A stretch of DNA of 64,000 nucleotides from Phoenix dactylifera (GCF_009389715.1 NC_052392.1:30824575-30888574); one strand, 5' to 3'. Shown: positions 1-18,900, counted from the stretch's first letter. Notes: generated from the sequence alone by a model not told the origin. Numbers and translations: made by a program.

Positions 1-2191
1 GATATGGTTGTTGCTCCACTAATCACAAAGTTTTTTCAAGATGCAAGCTCCACTTTGACAAAGTGATCGCTAATATGCCTAAAACTTTTGGTTTATAGGT
101 CCACGGCGTTCTATGATTCTTTCAGCAATATTATCCTCTAGCATTTTCTCTTGAGACGTTCCATTGCATGGGAAACGTCACAAAGATAAGCGAGCTGGTA
201 AACAAAACTCTAAAATGATCTCAATATATAAAAATAATGCTATGGTGACAATTTATACGACAAATATTTCTTTCAACAATAAATACCACCATTAGAATGT
301 GGTGCTCATCTCTCCCCATTTTCTAAAGAAAGCGTTGAGAAATTTTAATGGAATGCTCACCTGTATATAAAAATTACAAATGTTCAAAAACATCATAGTT
401 TTCATATTTTCCATTTTTCTTATATATCTCTATAAAATGGCATAAAATGGTTCCTCTTTTGTAAAATCCACCCACTTTTTGAATACCTGCTCAATACTCC
501 AGGATACATGTGATGGAAAATAATTCGCAGCATGATTCAGAGTCTACTGGATTCCACTTTCATGCCTTCAAGTTTGTTGGTAGCCATGAGTTCAAATCAG
601 TGCAAGAGTGTGAGTACTAGAGCTACGTGGGTAGGCTAACTGCTCTGCCCACAAGATTTGTCAATGAGTGGGTTTCAATTAAGGCCCACACAAGCCCAAT
701 TTGCAAACAGTTGGATTTGAGCTGTGTGAAAAGTACAAGGTCTTTTTAGCAAAAAAAAGAGAGTATAAGGTCTATTTCACAGCTAGACAAGTATATTTAC
801 TAAAAAACTCACACCAAAACCTGATTTACGAGAAGAATAAGCATTGAAGAGGCATAGCGGGGGGGAGAGGGGGAGTGGGGGAAGGGGAGGGGAGAAAAAA
901 TTGGATTAAAGTTCTCCTTAATTGTTCATAAAACCACCAATCCTCTTTTTAGTACATGACAACCTCTCATTTGTTTTCAAGTACGAAGAGAGCAAATACT
1001 AGCCCAAAAACTCTTTATTAATATCATAAATTAGATTTGTGTCTAATAATCAAATTGATCACAATGAATATCCACGCGTAAAATTTGTTTCTTGATGGTT
1101 TTATAAAAATCAAATCTAAAATCTCTGGTTACCAAGCAAAGGGGTATAAACACTGGGTTTTCCATTAGATGTTTTAAATGCTTTATGGTTACAATCCCAT
1201 TCTTAACCATAATTTTCAGTTTATACTTTTTTTACTGTTCTCTTGCATCAATTTCCCCTGATGGCAACTATTGGGAAGAGTTATTTAGCTATCATAACTT
1301 GGATAAGCATAATTGGTAGGTATTACACAGGAAAAATCATCAATTTCAGCAAAGTGAACTTACCCCTTGTATTTCTTCTCCAGCTTATATTTCCTCAAGC
1401 GAGATTCTGGAAAAGACAGAAATAGGAAGACATGTATCCAAAATGAACAAACTATAGGTACAAACTGTAAATGCTAGTAACAGGCAATGGGCTTTTACCT
1501 TATCAAAAAGGAGATCCCGATTCGCTCTCAGATACAGGACCAGACTCCCCAAAACAAAATATTTCAACAGATTATTTCACTGCTTCCATGCAATCTTTCT
1601 GTAAATCTATACATTTTTTCTCCCTTTTTCAATCTTTCAAGCTGGAAACAGAGACCTCTATCATGGTCATCCTAGGTCTTCCCTAAACAGGGAGTGCCCA
1701 TATAAAAATACAAGAAAGATACTTCGGCTTACAAATTCCAACATTTGTAAGCTGTAACTGTTCTGACATTTGCAACAAGCCATTGAAGTCTTTTTCTACA
1801 ATTCAGTTATCAAAGCACTGGTAAATATTGTCTGCATTGTCTGAAGTGATCCGACAAATGTAAAACTGGCATCAACATATTCATCCATGCCTAGCCATCA
1901 TGTTATCATAGTATAGCTGTTTTAGCATTTTACGCATGGCTGATTCTAAGATCTGGCAGCTTCTCAGAGGTTCAAAAGGTTTCTATACAAGCATGAGTCA
2001 GATGACGATGATGCCAAGTTCGCAGATGGATCATACATGTTGCAGACATAAATCTAGCAAGTCAAGAATGGCAAACTGAAAAATATACAATACTCTACGG
2101 TCTTATCAATACTTGAGGTCTTCTGTAGGTTTCAGATATAATAGAAGCTTGTACATCACATGCCCATCTGGTTCAAGTACTTCGGTGTCCT
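1..2191. other. 3' flank of the DUF167 gene, no gene recognised
   Basis: AT-rich sequence with only short chance reading frames. The part next to position 2192 is probably the 3' untranslated region of the minus-strand DUF167 gene. A G-rich tract lies at 859-893. I see no other coding signal or mobile-element end here. Confidence 0.5.
859..893 (+). repeat. G-rich tract, possible G-quadruplex
   Basis: About 35 bases that are almost only G with single A or T interruptions, including five runs of four or more G. This pattern can fold into a G-quadruplex; folding is inferred, not shown. It lies about 1.3 kb beyond the stop codon of the DUF167 gene. Confidence 0.5.
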
Positions 2192-8793
<6,602 letters not shown>

Positions 8794-9029
8794 AGGTACC
8801 GCACCACCACCGTGGAGTACTAGTTCCCAATAAACACGGCATATGATATGCCGTCTTCTGCGAGAGAGATACGGCCGTCACGCCCCACCGTGAAGCTGAT
8901 TCCTGACTCAAACTTGAGCCGACCCTAAACTGGACCGGACAGAGAACAAATGGATCGGAATCAAAGTCAGGCTTACTGAACTTTGAGATTGGGTTTGGAA
9001 TTGAGATTTATATATACACACACACACAC

Positions 9030-9071
<42 letters not shown>

Positions 9072-9442
9072 TATAAGTGCTTTATATATATATTCTTCTA
9101 AATATACAAAATTGTATGATTATTCTTATAAAGTTGTTATTTGTATGTATACTTACATAAATACTTGTTTTGCATGTATACTTTTTTTTTATTTCTTTTT
9201 TTATATGTGTATCTATACCATCTAATGCCGTTAAAAAAATAAGTAGTTTAAAATTAAAATGATTGAAATACTTTTAATGAGTAGACATACAAAAAATATA
9301 TATGTATAAAGATATCTATGCAAATAGCAACTTTGCGAGAGTAATTATCCAATTTCGCATATTTAAGATAAAAGCTTAGTTAGATTTGCCAAGTCTTTTA
9401 TAATCCAATTATATCGCAGTGGAATGAAATAAAGGCTGGTTT
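8794..9442. other. Upstream region of the DUF167 gene with AC/AT microsatellite
   Basis: Presumed promoter side of the minus-strand DUF167 gene, GC-rich close to the start and AT-rich further out. A compound (AC)n-(AT)n microsatellite spans about 9014-9071. No other feature recognised. Confidence 0.5.
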
Positions 9443-9640
9443 GGGTTGTATCTTTTGCATGAAAAAATGATTAATATTTTTTCACAATATCGACTATTGG
9501 ATTGCACATTACAAATCTCAAGGCACTCCGAACTCTCTCATTCATTTGTCTGTGCAAATCTCGAAGTGACCATTGTGCAATCTAATAGTGGATTCATGCA
9601 AAAGGAGGGAAATCATTCTTTCGCGCAAAAGATACAACTC
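9443..9640. mobile_element. Fold-back MITE, copy 1
   Basis: A 198-bp segment whose first 30 bases (9443-9472) are nearly the reverse complement of its last 30 (9611-9640); the shared core is GTTGTATCTTTTGC. The interior has no coding capacity of its own. A diverged relative lies at 17914-18105. No clear target duplication was found. Confidence 0.65.
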
Positions 9641-10880
9641 TTGTCCATGATGACCAAGGTCATAAGTGAAGCTAGAGGCCATCCTCTTCCTCCCCTCTTT
9701 ATAATAACTTTTCCTGCCCGTTGTAGCAATGGCGAATAGCTTCTAGGCCAGCCAACCGCCTCTCTACCCATCCCCTCTAGTTCTCAAGCAACCGCACCTC
9801 ACTTTCGGTACTTCCCCAATTGTCAAAACCCAAGCCTTAGTTCCCTAATTCCATGTGGTTTCTTCATGAATTTTTTAAAATACCATCCCCCATTTAAAGT
9901 TCTTGTATTTAGTGACCAAAATGGGATTACCAAAGTAATCTTTGATCATTGGTAACCCATATCCTGAGGTGATTTGATCCTCGATGATCTTTGATTATTG
10001 CATTTGGTATGCTATATTCTAGTGATCGAAGATCTCTAAGTATCCATGAGTAACGTATTTGGTATTATATAAAAACCCAAGATTATTAACCATATAGTAC
10101 AAAAATTACATCTGATGTCTTCCATAAAATATAATTTTTAATCAAATAATATATATATATTATTAATATATTCTATAAAAATATATTTATTAATTCTATA
10201 AAAATATATTAATTGTTATTATAGAATTAATATTTTTGTTTATGGTTATAATATATTATTATTTTAATACTACTATTTATTTTGATTGGAAAAATAAGGC
10301 AAGTGGAAGTAATCTATTAAATAATTTCAAAATTTGAAGATAGTATAAATACAAAAATTGCTATCTATGACAGTATATGATTAGTAATATATTATAGTAT
10401 AATATATATTATAAATACAATATATGTAATATCAACATAATATAATATAATATAATATAATATAATATATTGATATAATATGTGAGGTATATTAAGATAC
10501 CAATTTTTCTTACTGGACCGAGGGATATTTTTGTTGCTAAATTTCAACCCAAGATCACTGCATTGGGATGATCTTAGATACCCGACCTCAAGCACCGGTT
10601 TTTCATCACTAAGTTAGACAGTGATTTAATAAATGAGGATGATTTGCATCACTACTATGTAGAAATCATTATGGTGCAATCAAATATGGTGATCTCGTCG
10701 CATCCATCCACATTATCTTTAATTTTGAGATGATCATCTCATACCAAAAGCCCCATAAAGAACGATCAATCTTAATCTTGAAAATTTTATAATTCAGATT
10801 CGATTGGGCCTGTGTGCATCTCTTGTTTATTAGTAGCCCGAGACGAAATTTTGGTTGAATTCACTCGTGGTTTCTATTTT
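9641..10880. other. AT-rich intergenic repeat region
   Basis: No gene recognised. Very AT-rich, with a (TATAA)n-type stretch near 10437-10468 and several short related motifs resembling TGATCTTTGAT, which suggests a decayed transposon. I could not define its ends. Confidence 0.35.
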
Positions 10881-10884
10881 CGTG

Positions 10885-11640
10885 ACTCTAATATCAATGT
10901 TACGGAATCTGGTTGAAATTGGTTTATTGACAAGGAGTTCGTTATTAGTCCGCCAAGTATACGATGGACATGCATTTTATCAGATACGGGGCAAGTGTCA
11001 TCACCTCCATAGAAGGAAGTGAACCTCCTTGTCGATCTCCACTTTTCTTTACCTCTCACATTCTTTTGCAAAGATATTTGACATCATCACATAGTTCCTA
11101 GGTTATTGTAACAACCTGAGATCTCATCCAAAATGGCTAGCCGAAAGATATGTTTTTGGGCTTCTTAGTTCCATATAAGTACTCAAGATCTTCTTAATAA
11201 ATAATTGATATGGAACTAAATACATACCTGCACAAATTCTCACAGTCATCTTCATCTATCTTCAACAGGCTTTCTCCAACTTCTTTACCCATCTTGAGGT
11301 CCCTTTTTTTTTTCCCACATCTTAGGTGTCTGCCAATGCCAACACTTGCTTCTAGTAGCATGTTGTCTGCGAGATCCTAAGCTTCTTTCAATTGGCCTGC
11401 ACGGCCAAGGAGATCAACCATGAAAACTTAGTGATTCATTTTCGATTTGTTTTTTTAATTTTCATTATGCTCAAAGTCGTCCATAGTATCTTATTCTTTG
11501 GCACGGTCTGATCAAATACTTTTCTTGCTACTAGTAAATCCCATTGTTTAAACAAGAACATCCATTTGTAATCAACAAAGCCTAGATCTGGGTTCCTTCA
11601 CAAACTTCTCCAAGACCACTGCATGCTTTCAGTGTCAGAA
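10885..11640 (-). pseudogene. Degenerate PPR (E/E+ class) pseudogene
   Basis: Read down the minus strand, pieces of a PPR protein appear in the correct order but in different frames with stops between: LKACSGLGE (near 11630), ARKVFDQTVPKN (near 11540), MVDLLGRAGQLKEA (near 11420), NYVMMSNIF (near 11095) and FYGGDDTCPVSDK (near 11000). These match the PPR repeats, then the E motif, then the E+ motif of plant organelle RNA-editing factors. No single open frame spans them, so it is a pseudogene. It is head-to-head with the intact PPR gene at 11791, about 150 bases away, but is not simply an inverted copy of it. Confidence 0.65.
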
Positions 11641-11790
11641 CTAAATACTTTCTCATACATAATCTTATGTGTTCATTGCCCAACATGAAGATTAGAACTA
11701 AAACCCATCTTGTCGACACTTTCAGCATCAAATCCTTCGAACAACTCCTGAGGAGCTTCTGCGATCCTTTGCAGCTCCGTTTTGCTCGGT

Positions 11791-13404
11791 ATGAAACTCC
11801 CCACTTGGGCTATCAGAGAATTGGAAAATCGAATCATGCCGGCGTTGAGAAACTGCACCAATATGGAAGAATTGAGGCAACTCCACGCTCACATTCTGGT
11901 CTTTTCCCTTTCTCAAAGCAACTTCCTTGGAACTCAAATCATAAATATTTGCAATAGCAATCGAAGGGTAGACTATGCTGCTCTAGTCTTCAACCAAGTG
12001 GAGGAACCAAATCTGTTCCTCTACAATGCCATGATCAAAGCGTGCACCCAAAACCAGCATTGCTCTGAAGCAATCAGCCTCTACAAACAGATGTTGAATC
12101 GTCGACACGCCCAAAATTCAGTTCTTGCTGATAGATTTACCTATCCATTTGTACTGAAAGCTTGTGCCGGTCTACTTCTCCTTGTTCTTGGCAAGCTGGT
12201 TCATGTCCATATATTTAGATCCGGGCTGACCTCTAACTCTATAATTCAGAATTCGCTGATGGAGATGTACGCAAAATGTGATGATTTAGTCGATGCACGC
12301 AGAGTGTTTGATGAAATGGAGGACAGAGATGCGGTCTCATGGAATACACTCATCTCGGCGCATGCTAGGCTGGGGCAAATGAGGAAAGCTAGAGCTTTAT
12401 TTAACTCGATGCCTAGTAGAACAGTGGTTTCTTGGACTGCATTGATCTCTGGGTACACCATGGCTGCTCAGTTCTTTGATGCGGTGGAGGTATTTCATCG
12501 CATGCAATTGGAAGGCTTCGAGCCTGATGATATTAGTATTGTATCAGTTTTGCCTGCTTGTGCTCAGCTAGGGGCTCTGGAGCTGGGCAGATGGATCCAC
12601 GCCTGCTGTGATAAGCATGAACTGCTTCAAAAGAGCTTCATTTGTAATGCTCTTATAGAAATGTATGCCAAATGTGGGAGCATCGATCAGGCTCTTCGAT
12701 TGTTTGAGGAAATGAAAGACAGGGATGTGATCTCATGGAGCACGATGATCGGAGGTCTCGCATTACACGGGCGAGCTCACAAAGCAATCGAACTGTTTGT
12801 GGAAATGGAGAAAGATGAAACAGTGAGGCCAAATGGCATTACATTTATTGGTCTCCTATCTGCTTGTTCTCATGCTGGTTTGTTGGATGAGGGGTTCAGG
12901 TACTTTGATTCGATGAAAGAGGTCTATGGTATTGATCCTGGTGTCGAGCATTATGGGTGCATGGTGGATCTTCTCGGTCGTTCAGGCTGCATTGATCGTG
13001 CAGTAGAATTTATCGAGAGCATGCCTGTTCCACCGGATGCGGCTGTCTGGGGGTCTTTGCTCAGTGCTTGCAGAACTCATGGTAATATTGGGACAGCTGT
13101 GAAGGCAATGGAATGGCTCGTTGAGCTCGAGCCAGACGACATTGGGAACTATGTCATGCTTTCGAATATATATGCAGCAGCCGGGAGATGGGATGGTGTT
13201 GCAAAGATGAGGAGAGTGATAAGGAGCAAGAGCTTGAAGAAGACACCAGGGTGCAGCTTGATAGAGGTGAACAATGTGGTTCAGGAGTTTGTAGCTGGAG
13301 ATGATTCGAACCTGCAGTTTGGTGAGATATCAGGGATGCTATACTTGTTGGCCTCCCAGCTTGGCCATTATGGATATCAGAGAACAATGGAATCTAAAGA
13401 ATAA
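11791..13404 (+). CDS. MEF21: PPR protein, PLS-E/E+ class, MEF21-like RNA-editing factor
   Basis: Single-exon gene of 537 residues from the first ATG in frame (11791); a later Met gives the start MPALRNCTN. It has tandem PPR motifs of the P/L/S type, for example SFICNALIEMYAKCGSIDQA and DRDVISWSTMIGGLALHGRA, then the E region (HYGCMVDLLGR, VWGSLLSACRTHGNIG, NYVMLSNIYA) and an E+ tail (PGCSLIEVNNVVQEFVAGD). There is no DYW domain, so any deaminase would be supplied in trans. The tail and repeat order closely match Arabidopsis At2g20540 (MEF21), reported, as I recall, to edit one cox3 site in mitochondria. RNA binding in an organelle is family knowledge; the precise target here is inference. 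Length and lack of introns are typical. A broken PPR gene lies just upstream on the other strand. Confidence 0.9.
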   Translation: MKLPTWAIRELENRIMPALRNCTNMEELRQLHAHILVFSLSQSNFLGTQIINICNSNRRVDYAALVFNQVEEPNLFLYNAMIKACTQNQHCSEAISLYKQMLNRRHAQNSVLADRFTYPFVLKACAGLLLLVLGKLVHVHIFRSGLTSNSIIQNSLMEMYAKCDDLVDARRVFDEMEDRDAVSWNTLISAHARLGQMRKARALFNSMPSRTVVSWTALISGYTMAAQFFDAVEVFHRMQLEGFEPDDISIVSVLPACAQLGALELGRWIHACCDKHELLQKSFICNALIEMYAKCGSIDQALRLFEEMKDRDVISWSTMIGGLALHGRAHKAIELFVEMEKDETVRPNGITFIGLLSACSHAGLLDEGFRYFDSMKEVYGIDPGVEHYGCMVDLLGRSGCIDRAVEFIESMPVPPDAAVWGSLLSACRTHGNIGTAVKAMEWLVELEPDDIGNYVMLSNIYAAAGRWDGVAKMRRVIRSKSLKKTPGCSLIEVNNVVQEFVAGDDSNLQFGEISGMLYLLASQLGHYGYQRTMESKE

Positions 13405-13637
13405 GCAAAGCTTACAGATTCATCTCACAAGCTCGGCAACGATATTTGTTTTGCTCAGTAAATAACGCAAAGCTCGAAGACGAGACAGAAGAGGTAAAAG
13501 AAATTCCTCAAACAAGTGACTACACTTAAACTGCATCTCACTATACTTTTGCTTGCATGTATGTCATTGGCAAAACAAAATTGCAGTAGTCAATTGATAC
13601 CATGATGCTTTATGAAGATTTTTTCTATAGAAGAAAC
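13405..13637 (+). other. 3' flank of the PPR gene
   Basis: Probable 3' untranslated and intergenic sequence. No coding signal. It ends at a 9-bp direct repeat that flanks the next element. Confidence 0.4.
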
Positions 13638-13817
13638 CATGATACGCCATATTGATCCGAACCGGACGGTACGCCGTATCATATCTATTTGGTACCGATA
13701 CCCTGGTACATATGGTATACCGATATTCGGTACGCTAAAAAAAATTTCGTACCATACCGTACTGATACTATGCTAGTATGGCACCAGTATGAATCCGGTA
13801 CCGAGACAACGAACCTC
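13638..13817. mobile_element. GTACCGG-type MITE, copy 1, with 9-bp target duplication
   Basis: A 180-bp segment rich in variants of GGTACCG and GGTATACCG. It is flanked by a perfect 9-bp direct repeat, AGAAGAAAC (13629-13637 and 13818-13826). The outer bases form a degenerate inverted repeat related to the ends of the copies near 59.7 and 63.6 kb. A 9-bp duplication is typical of Mutator-like elements. No coding capacity. Confidence 0.65.
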
Positions 13818-13826
13818 AGAAGAAAC

Positions 13827-15045
13827 GATATTAAACTGACCTTAAATGCTGAGAAAAATATTTGATGAGAAAGCATAATTTCTAAAAGTTACGTGTCATG
13901 ATTTTTGTCCTGGATGCAGCAGATCTTGATAGCAAACCTTACCTAGACCTACCTGGTGGCTAAACTAATCCACAATGGATTCAGTGATCCTTCTTGATCA
14001 TTAACATGCCATGGTTTTTAGTGTTTTCCAGCAACAAGTAGAAGGTGGCCCTGGTGAAATCATCCAACATACTTTTTATTATTGTTGATCATAATGATGG
14101 ATGAAAACAAAAAATAAATGCTCTAATTTGGTTGAACCTTTCACATTAGTTATTCTGAATGCTTGATTTGCACTCGGGGAACACATGGACTGTGCACTGA
14201 ACCCATAGCGAGAATCGCTTTTAGGTTAAAAACATGACCTGTGAGTTCTTTATCATTGTTCATCACAGTAATGGATCAAAATAAAAAAAACATAAACACT
14301 CTAATGGTTGAAGTTTTTGCATTAGTTACTGACAATGAAGCATCATGCGAAACTTATGGCTATGCGCTGAACAACACAGTAAAGATCACTTTGAAGTTAA
14401 AATCCTAAAGAAAAATGTCTTTGCAATTACAGATAAATACAAAATATACAATGTCTGCAAATATACTAACAGATTCATCTTACATACAACTTATACAGTG
14501 ACAGAATTCCAGGATCAGCGGATCTTCAGAAAGCTGGATCCAACCTTATGGCTAGGATAGAGCCAATGCTTCGTTTCAGCTGGAGTAGGGGGATGAAGAG
14601 GAGAATGAACTGTACTTGTTTGATTTTGAAAATGATGAAATGGCCAGGTACTAAGTTACATCTTTGACAGAGTAGCCTGCATGCTTGAAACCAGGAGCAT
14701 ACTATTGAAGAAACCCTTCAATTGAAGCTGGAGAATATCCTTCCGTAAAAAGAATGCAATGTTGAAGCTTCATCAATCTCCAACACAAGATAAACTGAAG
14801 TGTGGAAAGCAACTGATGGAAGCATTCAATTTCATGATCGGTGCTGCCTCATGTTGTCAGGCATTGCCAGCAGGACTGATGGTAAGCTTCAAATTTTTTG
14901 AAGGCTGGACCACAATAAGCTAAATGCAGAGATCCAAAGGGCATGCCAAAGTCCAAAGATAAAAAACACCAGAATACAGCTTGATTTAGCTGAACAGTTA
15001 GCTGAAGACCTGTTGGCTGTACAACTTACTTTCTAAACAAACAAC
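13827..15045. other. Intergenic and 3' region of ATG1t
   Basis: No gene recognised. The part nearest 15046 is probably the 3' untranslated region of the minus-strand ATG1t gene. Confidence 0.4.
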
Positions 15046-17542
15046 TCATATTCTCAAGAATCTGTGATGATAGAACTCATCAAATGACAGGCGTTTCACT
15101 GCAAAGGATAGAGAACTTCGTCAGCAACACATGAAACACTAGATGAAAAATTGAGGTTAAAAGTACACACCTGGGTTTTTGCACAAAAGCCTAGCACACA
15201 TATCAATAGAGTCAAGATGCAAACTGGGGAGGATGAGCTGTGAAAATGGCAAGGACGTACTACTCTTTATGCTTTTTAGAAGCTGCAGAAGAAACCAACA
15301 TTAAGCCAGAACAAAGGCAAAAAGGAAGGTTACAATAATGATGCAATAATCTTATTTGTAAATAGATTAGCCACCTGAACATTGTTACTGCCACGAAAAG
15401 GTGGATACCCATTCAGAAGCTCAAAGAAAATTGCACCAATGCTCCACATATCTACCTGGTTAGAGAAAGCATTTCAATTTGCTGTCATTTGAGTAGGAGG
15501 AGAGAGAGCGACTTTTACCTTGTCGTCATACTGTTGAAATTCCATAACCTCTGGAGCCATGTAGAAAGGTGTTCCACAAACTGAGTCTGCAAACTCGCCA
15601 GGATGAACAGCTCTATTTGAAAGCAGTAGGAGAACATGTAAGAATTCCTTCTGAAGATAAACAATTAGTTGTACAAAATACTCTGAATTCTGATATGGAA
15701 TACTCCAGTAATTTGCTACCGATACCTTGATAGACCAAAATCAGCTATCTTTAGCACAGCATCACTGCTGGGAGTAGAAAGTAGAATATTCTGCTCCACT
15801 AACAGCAAATGTCAATGAATTATGAAGAGCATGAATTCTATAAGTAGAATTAGATGGTTAACATTGTTCTGTACCTTCGGTTTCAAGTCCCGATGGATTA
15901 TGTGGTGAGCATGCATTACCTCCAAACCTGCTCCTGCAATATGAAGATAAATGAACTATTGTATCATATCCACAATATTAGTGGGACAAAAATACTTGCT
16001 TGATACTTATCAGTTCATTGATGATACAAATACCTAGCTGCTTCATGAATTTTCTGACAGTATTTTCATGCACCCTCCCTTTTTGCTGAATGTAAGTGGC
16101 TAAGTTTCCTCCGGAACAGAACTCCAAAACAAGGAATATGCATCCATCAACCTGAAATGGGAAAATATCGAGAAGCAAAAGAGTGAAAACGTAAAACTTC
16201 TATTAATGTTCATCACAGGGACCATGATGCATAACTCACAATAATGGAACTTATTTTGAATTCTACTTTGGAAGTTTTGAACATGGCTGGTGTTTGTGAT
16301 AAAAAAAGCCCCAAATTATTTGGCCTTATTGATGTAAAAAGGCACCCATGTAGATATACACATAATACAATCCTCAGTAGGGAGTTGAAAACCCTTCTTT
16401 TCCACTGAATCTTCAGGTGAAACAGCTAGCTTTAAGAAAAATAAGGTGATCTACATCAATTCTATAAGTTTCTTGGAGTTTTAAATGTGTTCAGCTGTTG
16501 CATTTGATCTTATTTTCTTTCATTTTGCTCTTTTAATGGATGAAGAAACTCATGATTGGCCTTCCTTCCAACTTCCGTCATAAAAATTTTGATAGAGCCA
16601 TGATGGAACACAAAATAGCCAAGGCTCCACCATCAGAATTTCTGGTAAAAACTCCGCAATGAAGCACCAGTCCTAGTTAAAAGGTATTGCCCTCCAACAA
16701 CAGGTTAAGAAAAAATTTGCAAAATTTTCGTTACTTGGCAAGTTCAAAATTTCCTATTCTGAACAGCAAGCCCTGGATATAAAGCTCAAAGTTACTGATC
16801 CTCCTCCAATAAATTGCCCCCAAACCCAAAATATTCCCATGAAGCATGTGATCAGAAGCTAATGAAGTCTATTACTCTAGATATTAAAAGCCCTAAAGTT
16901 CGAGCAAACAACTCCTCAAAAGCTCCAACTATTTGATTTCCGAACTAAGAATTCAATCCAAATACCAAAACCTGGTTCCGAAACCCCAACTAGCGGCTAT
17001 CCAAAAGAGCTAATGGAACCAATTTCTCGATAGAATAAACAACCAAAAACTTTCAAACTGGGAAATCAATTGAAAGCTCAAATCTTTACATTTCTGAACT
17101 ATTTAATTCAGTCTAAACATCAAATCTCTGATTCATAACCCGCAAGAAGCCTCAATTTTAAGCTCTTTCCCCTCAATCAAAAGCTTTAAAACACAAGTTT
17201 AACGTCCAAATGAAATAAAAATGAGAGAAAAAAAAAAGAGAAATGAAGTGGAAAGGGAAGGAAGGGAACCTGGAAGACATCAAGGAGGCGGATGATGTTG
17301 GGATGGCAGACGCTTGCCAAGAAGTTGATCTCGCAATCGAGGCACTCCCTCAGGGTCCTGGTGAGCCCGGAGAGGCGGACCTGCTTCAAGACGACGTCCT
17401 GGCCGCTCGATCGGTGGACCGCCCTCCACACGATCGAGAACGGCCCTTCCCCTCCCAGCCTCCCCCTCACCTCGTACTCTCCGTCGCCGGCGATGGACGG
17501 CGGTGGCCGCTCCTCCGTCATCCGTCCCTCGCTCTCTCTCAT
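15046..17542 (-). CDS. ATG1T: ATG1t-like serine/threonine protein kinase (kinase domain only), eight exons
   Basis: Autophagy-related ATG1-type kinase. Exons on the minus strand: 17270-17542, 16034-16151, 15875-15933, 15726-15790, 15519-15612, 15375-15455, 15171-15282, 15046-15098. All junctions are GT-AG and phases agree, giving 284 residues. Visible kinase parts in order: Gly-rich loop [15 protein letters not shown], catalytic Lys in VVLKQV, hinge [11 protein letters not shown], catalytic loop [44 protein letters not shown], and a final [13 protein letters not shown]. The protein stops just after the kinase domain, so the long C-terminal region through which ordinary ATG1 binds ATG13 is missing. 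That is the plant ATG1t arrangement, reported to act in starvation-induced autophagy. All core catalytic residues are present, so activity is expected. A start at 17521 (the second Met) is also possible. Confidence 0.9.
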
Positions 17543-17913
17543 CCTGGTCCCCTCTCCGCACTACAAGCCATCACTGTTCTCACGAGCCAACCGACAAGCA
17601 CGATCTCAAGCGTTTTGCGAGTCCCCGGACAGCTACCCAAATGGAAGTAGACCCGCTTTTCCCCAAACCAGCGCCAAATAAACCGTCGGCTGTGATTCAG
17701 GGTTGACAATTATAGCAACCGGGCCAAGCCGGATGGACGGTAGATCAAAAATTTATCAATTTAAATTTAATTAATTTATTAAATAGATAAAATTTTAGAT
17801 TTGAATGTGATAATTTTATTAAATAGATGATGTAATCAAATCTATAATAAGTAAAAATAAGTGAAATGGGGTAAATAGCGAAGCACCGCCTTTTATACTT
17901 AAAAATGGAAGTA
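17543..17913. other. Promoter side of ATG1t
   Basis: Upstream of the minus-strand ATG1t start. GC-rich for about 160 bases, then AT-rich. No TATA box or gene could be assigned with confidence. Confidence 0.35.
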
Positions 17914-18105
17914 GTTGTATTTTTGATGCAAAAGGAGGATACATCTTTCTTCGCATGAATCCATCATTAGATCACCATTGCACAGATCTCAAAGCAACTC
18001 GTACTATCATCATCCGCCTCCGCAAATCCCAAAGTGACTGATGGATGATTCAACGGTGGATTGGTGCGAATATCAATGAATATTTTTATCCAAAGATGCA
18101 ACCCC
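17914..18105. mobile_element. Fold-back MITE, copy 2
   Basis: A 192-bp segment related to the element at 9443-9640. It starts with GTTGTATTTTTGATGCAAAA and ends with a sequence whose reverse complement reads GGGGTTGCATCTTTGG. The two halves pair over much of their length, for example CATGAATCCATCATTAGATC against CACCAATCCACCGTTGAATC. More diverged than copy 1, with no clear target duplication. Confidence 0.55.
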
Positions 18106-18900
18106 ACTCTACTGAAATGGGCCAGAGTTCCGTTGGGTCAACTGTCAAATTGCGTTTTCTAGGCCCAAAGCCAGTTCTGCTCCCCAAAATTTAATTAAAG
18201 ATTTATCATATTTTTCCTAGGGCTCGATATACTTTTTTTTTTTCCCGTTATTATCTTCTGTTCTTAAAATCTTCCTATTATGAAGGGTTGAAAAGAAAAA
18301 GGAGGGGGTCAAATTTTAGTTGTCAAGTAGTCAAGTAGAATTATATCCTTGATTTTCTTAATTTCTCTGCATACTGATAAGTAGAAGGAAAATCACACAG
18401 AAAAAAGAGGGAATGGGTTGGTGCTCTCACAAAAATCATGACTTAAATATGTTTGAGATTAATTGGATCAACATGAGATTGCATACTCCATGGAAAAGGT
18501 GTTTTTCTTCCCTAATTTTCATATGATTCTGATTTGCTCCTCAACTTTATGGCTGAATCCTTTTTTTCACTATCTCAACAAAATGGGCTGGCACTCACTA
18601 ACTTTTCAAAAAGAAACAAATCATAAACACCATAACAACATGTCAAGGATTATAGTGCAGGAAGATCAGTTTAATGGTCTAAATTAGGTTTTCACAGTGA
18701 GGGAAATAACAAAAACATGCATATTTATATACAAACACACGTACACTCAACACACACTAATCAGAAAATCAAAGCAATTATTTTTTTATGTCTTCAAAGA
18801 AAGCCCCTAGATGGCTTCCCCCCATTTTGTTATTTAACGAAATGCAAGAAAGTTAACCTAAGGTGTGTCTTGCAATCAAAATATTTTTCTTTTCGTGGCA
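18106..18900. other. Intergenic region left of the transposon nest
   Basis: No recognised gene or element end in this stretch; AT-rich with short chance frames. Confidence 0.35.

Noticed and set aside
17243..17681. Plus-strand frames of 116-135 codons over the first ATG1t exon
   Set aside because: Antisense shadows of a GC-rich first exon; the minus-strand kinase explains the coding signal.
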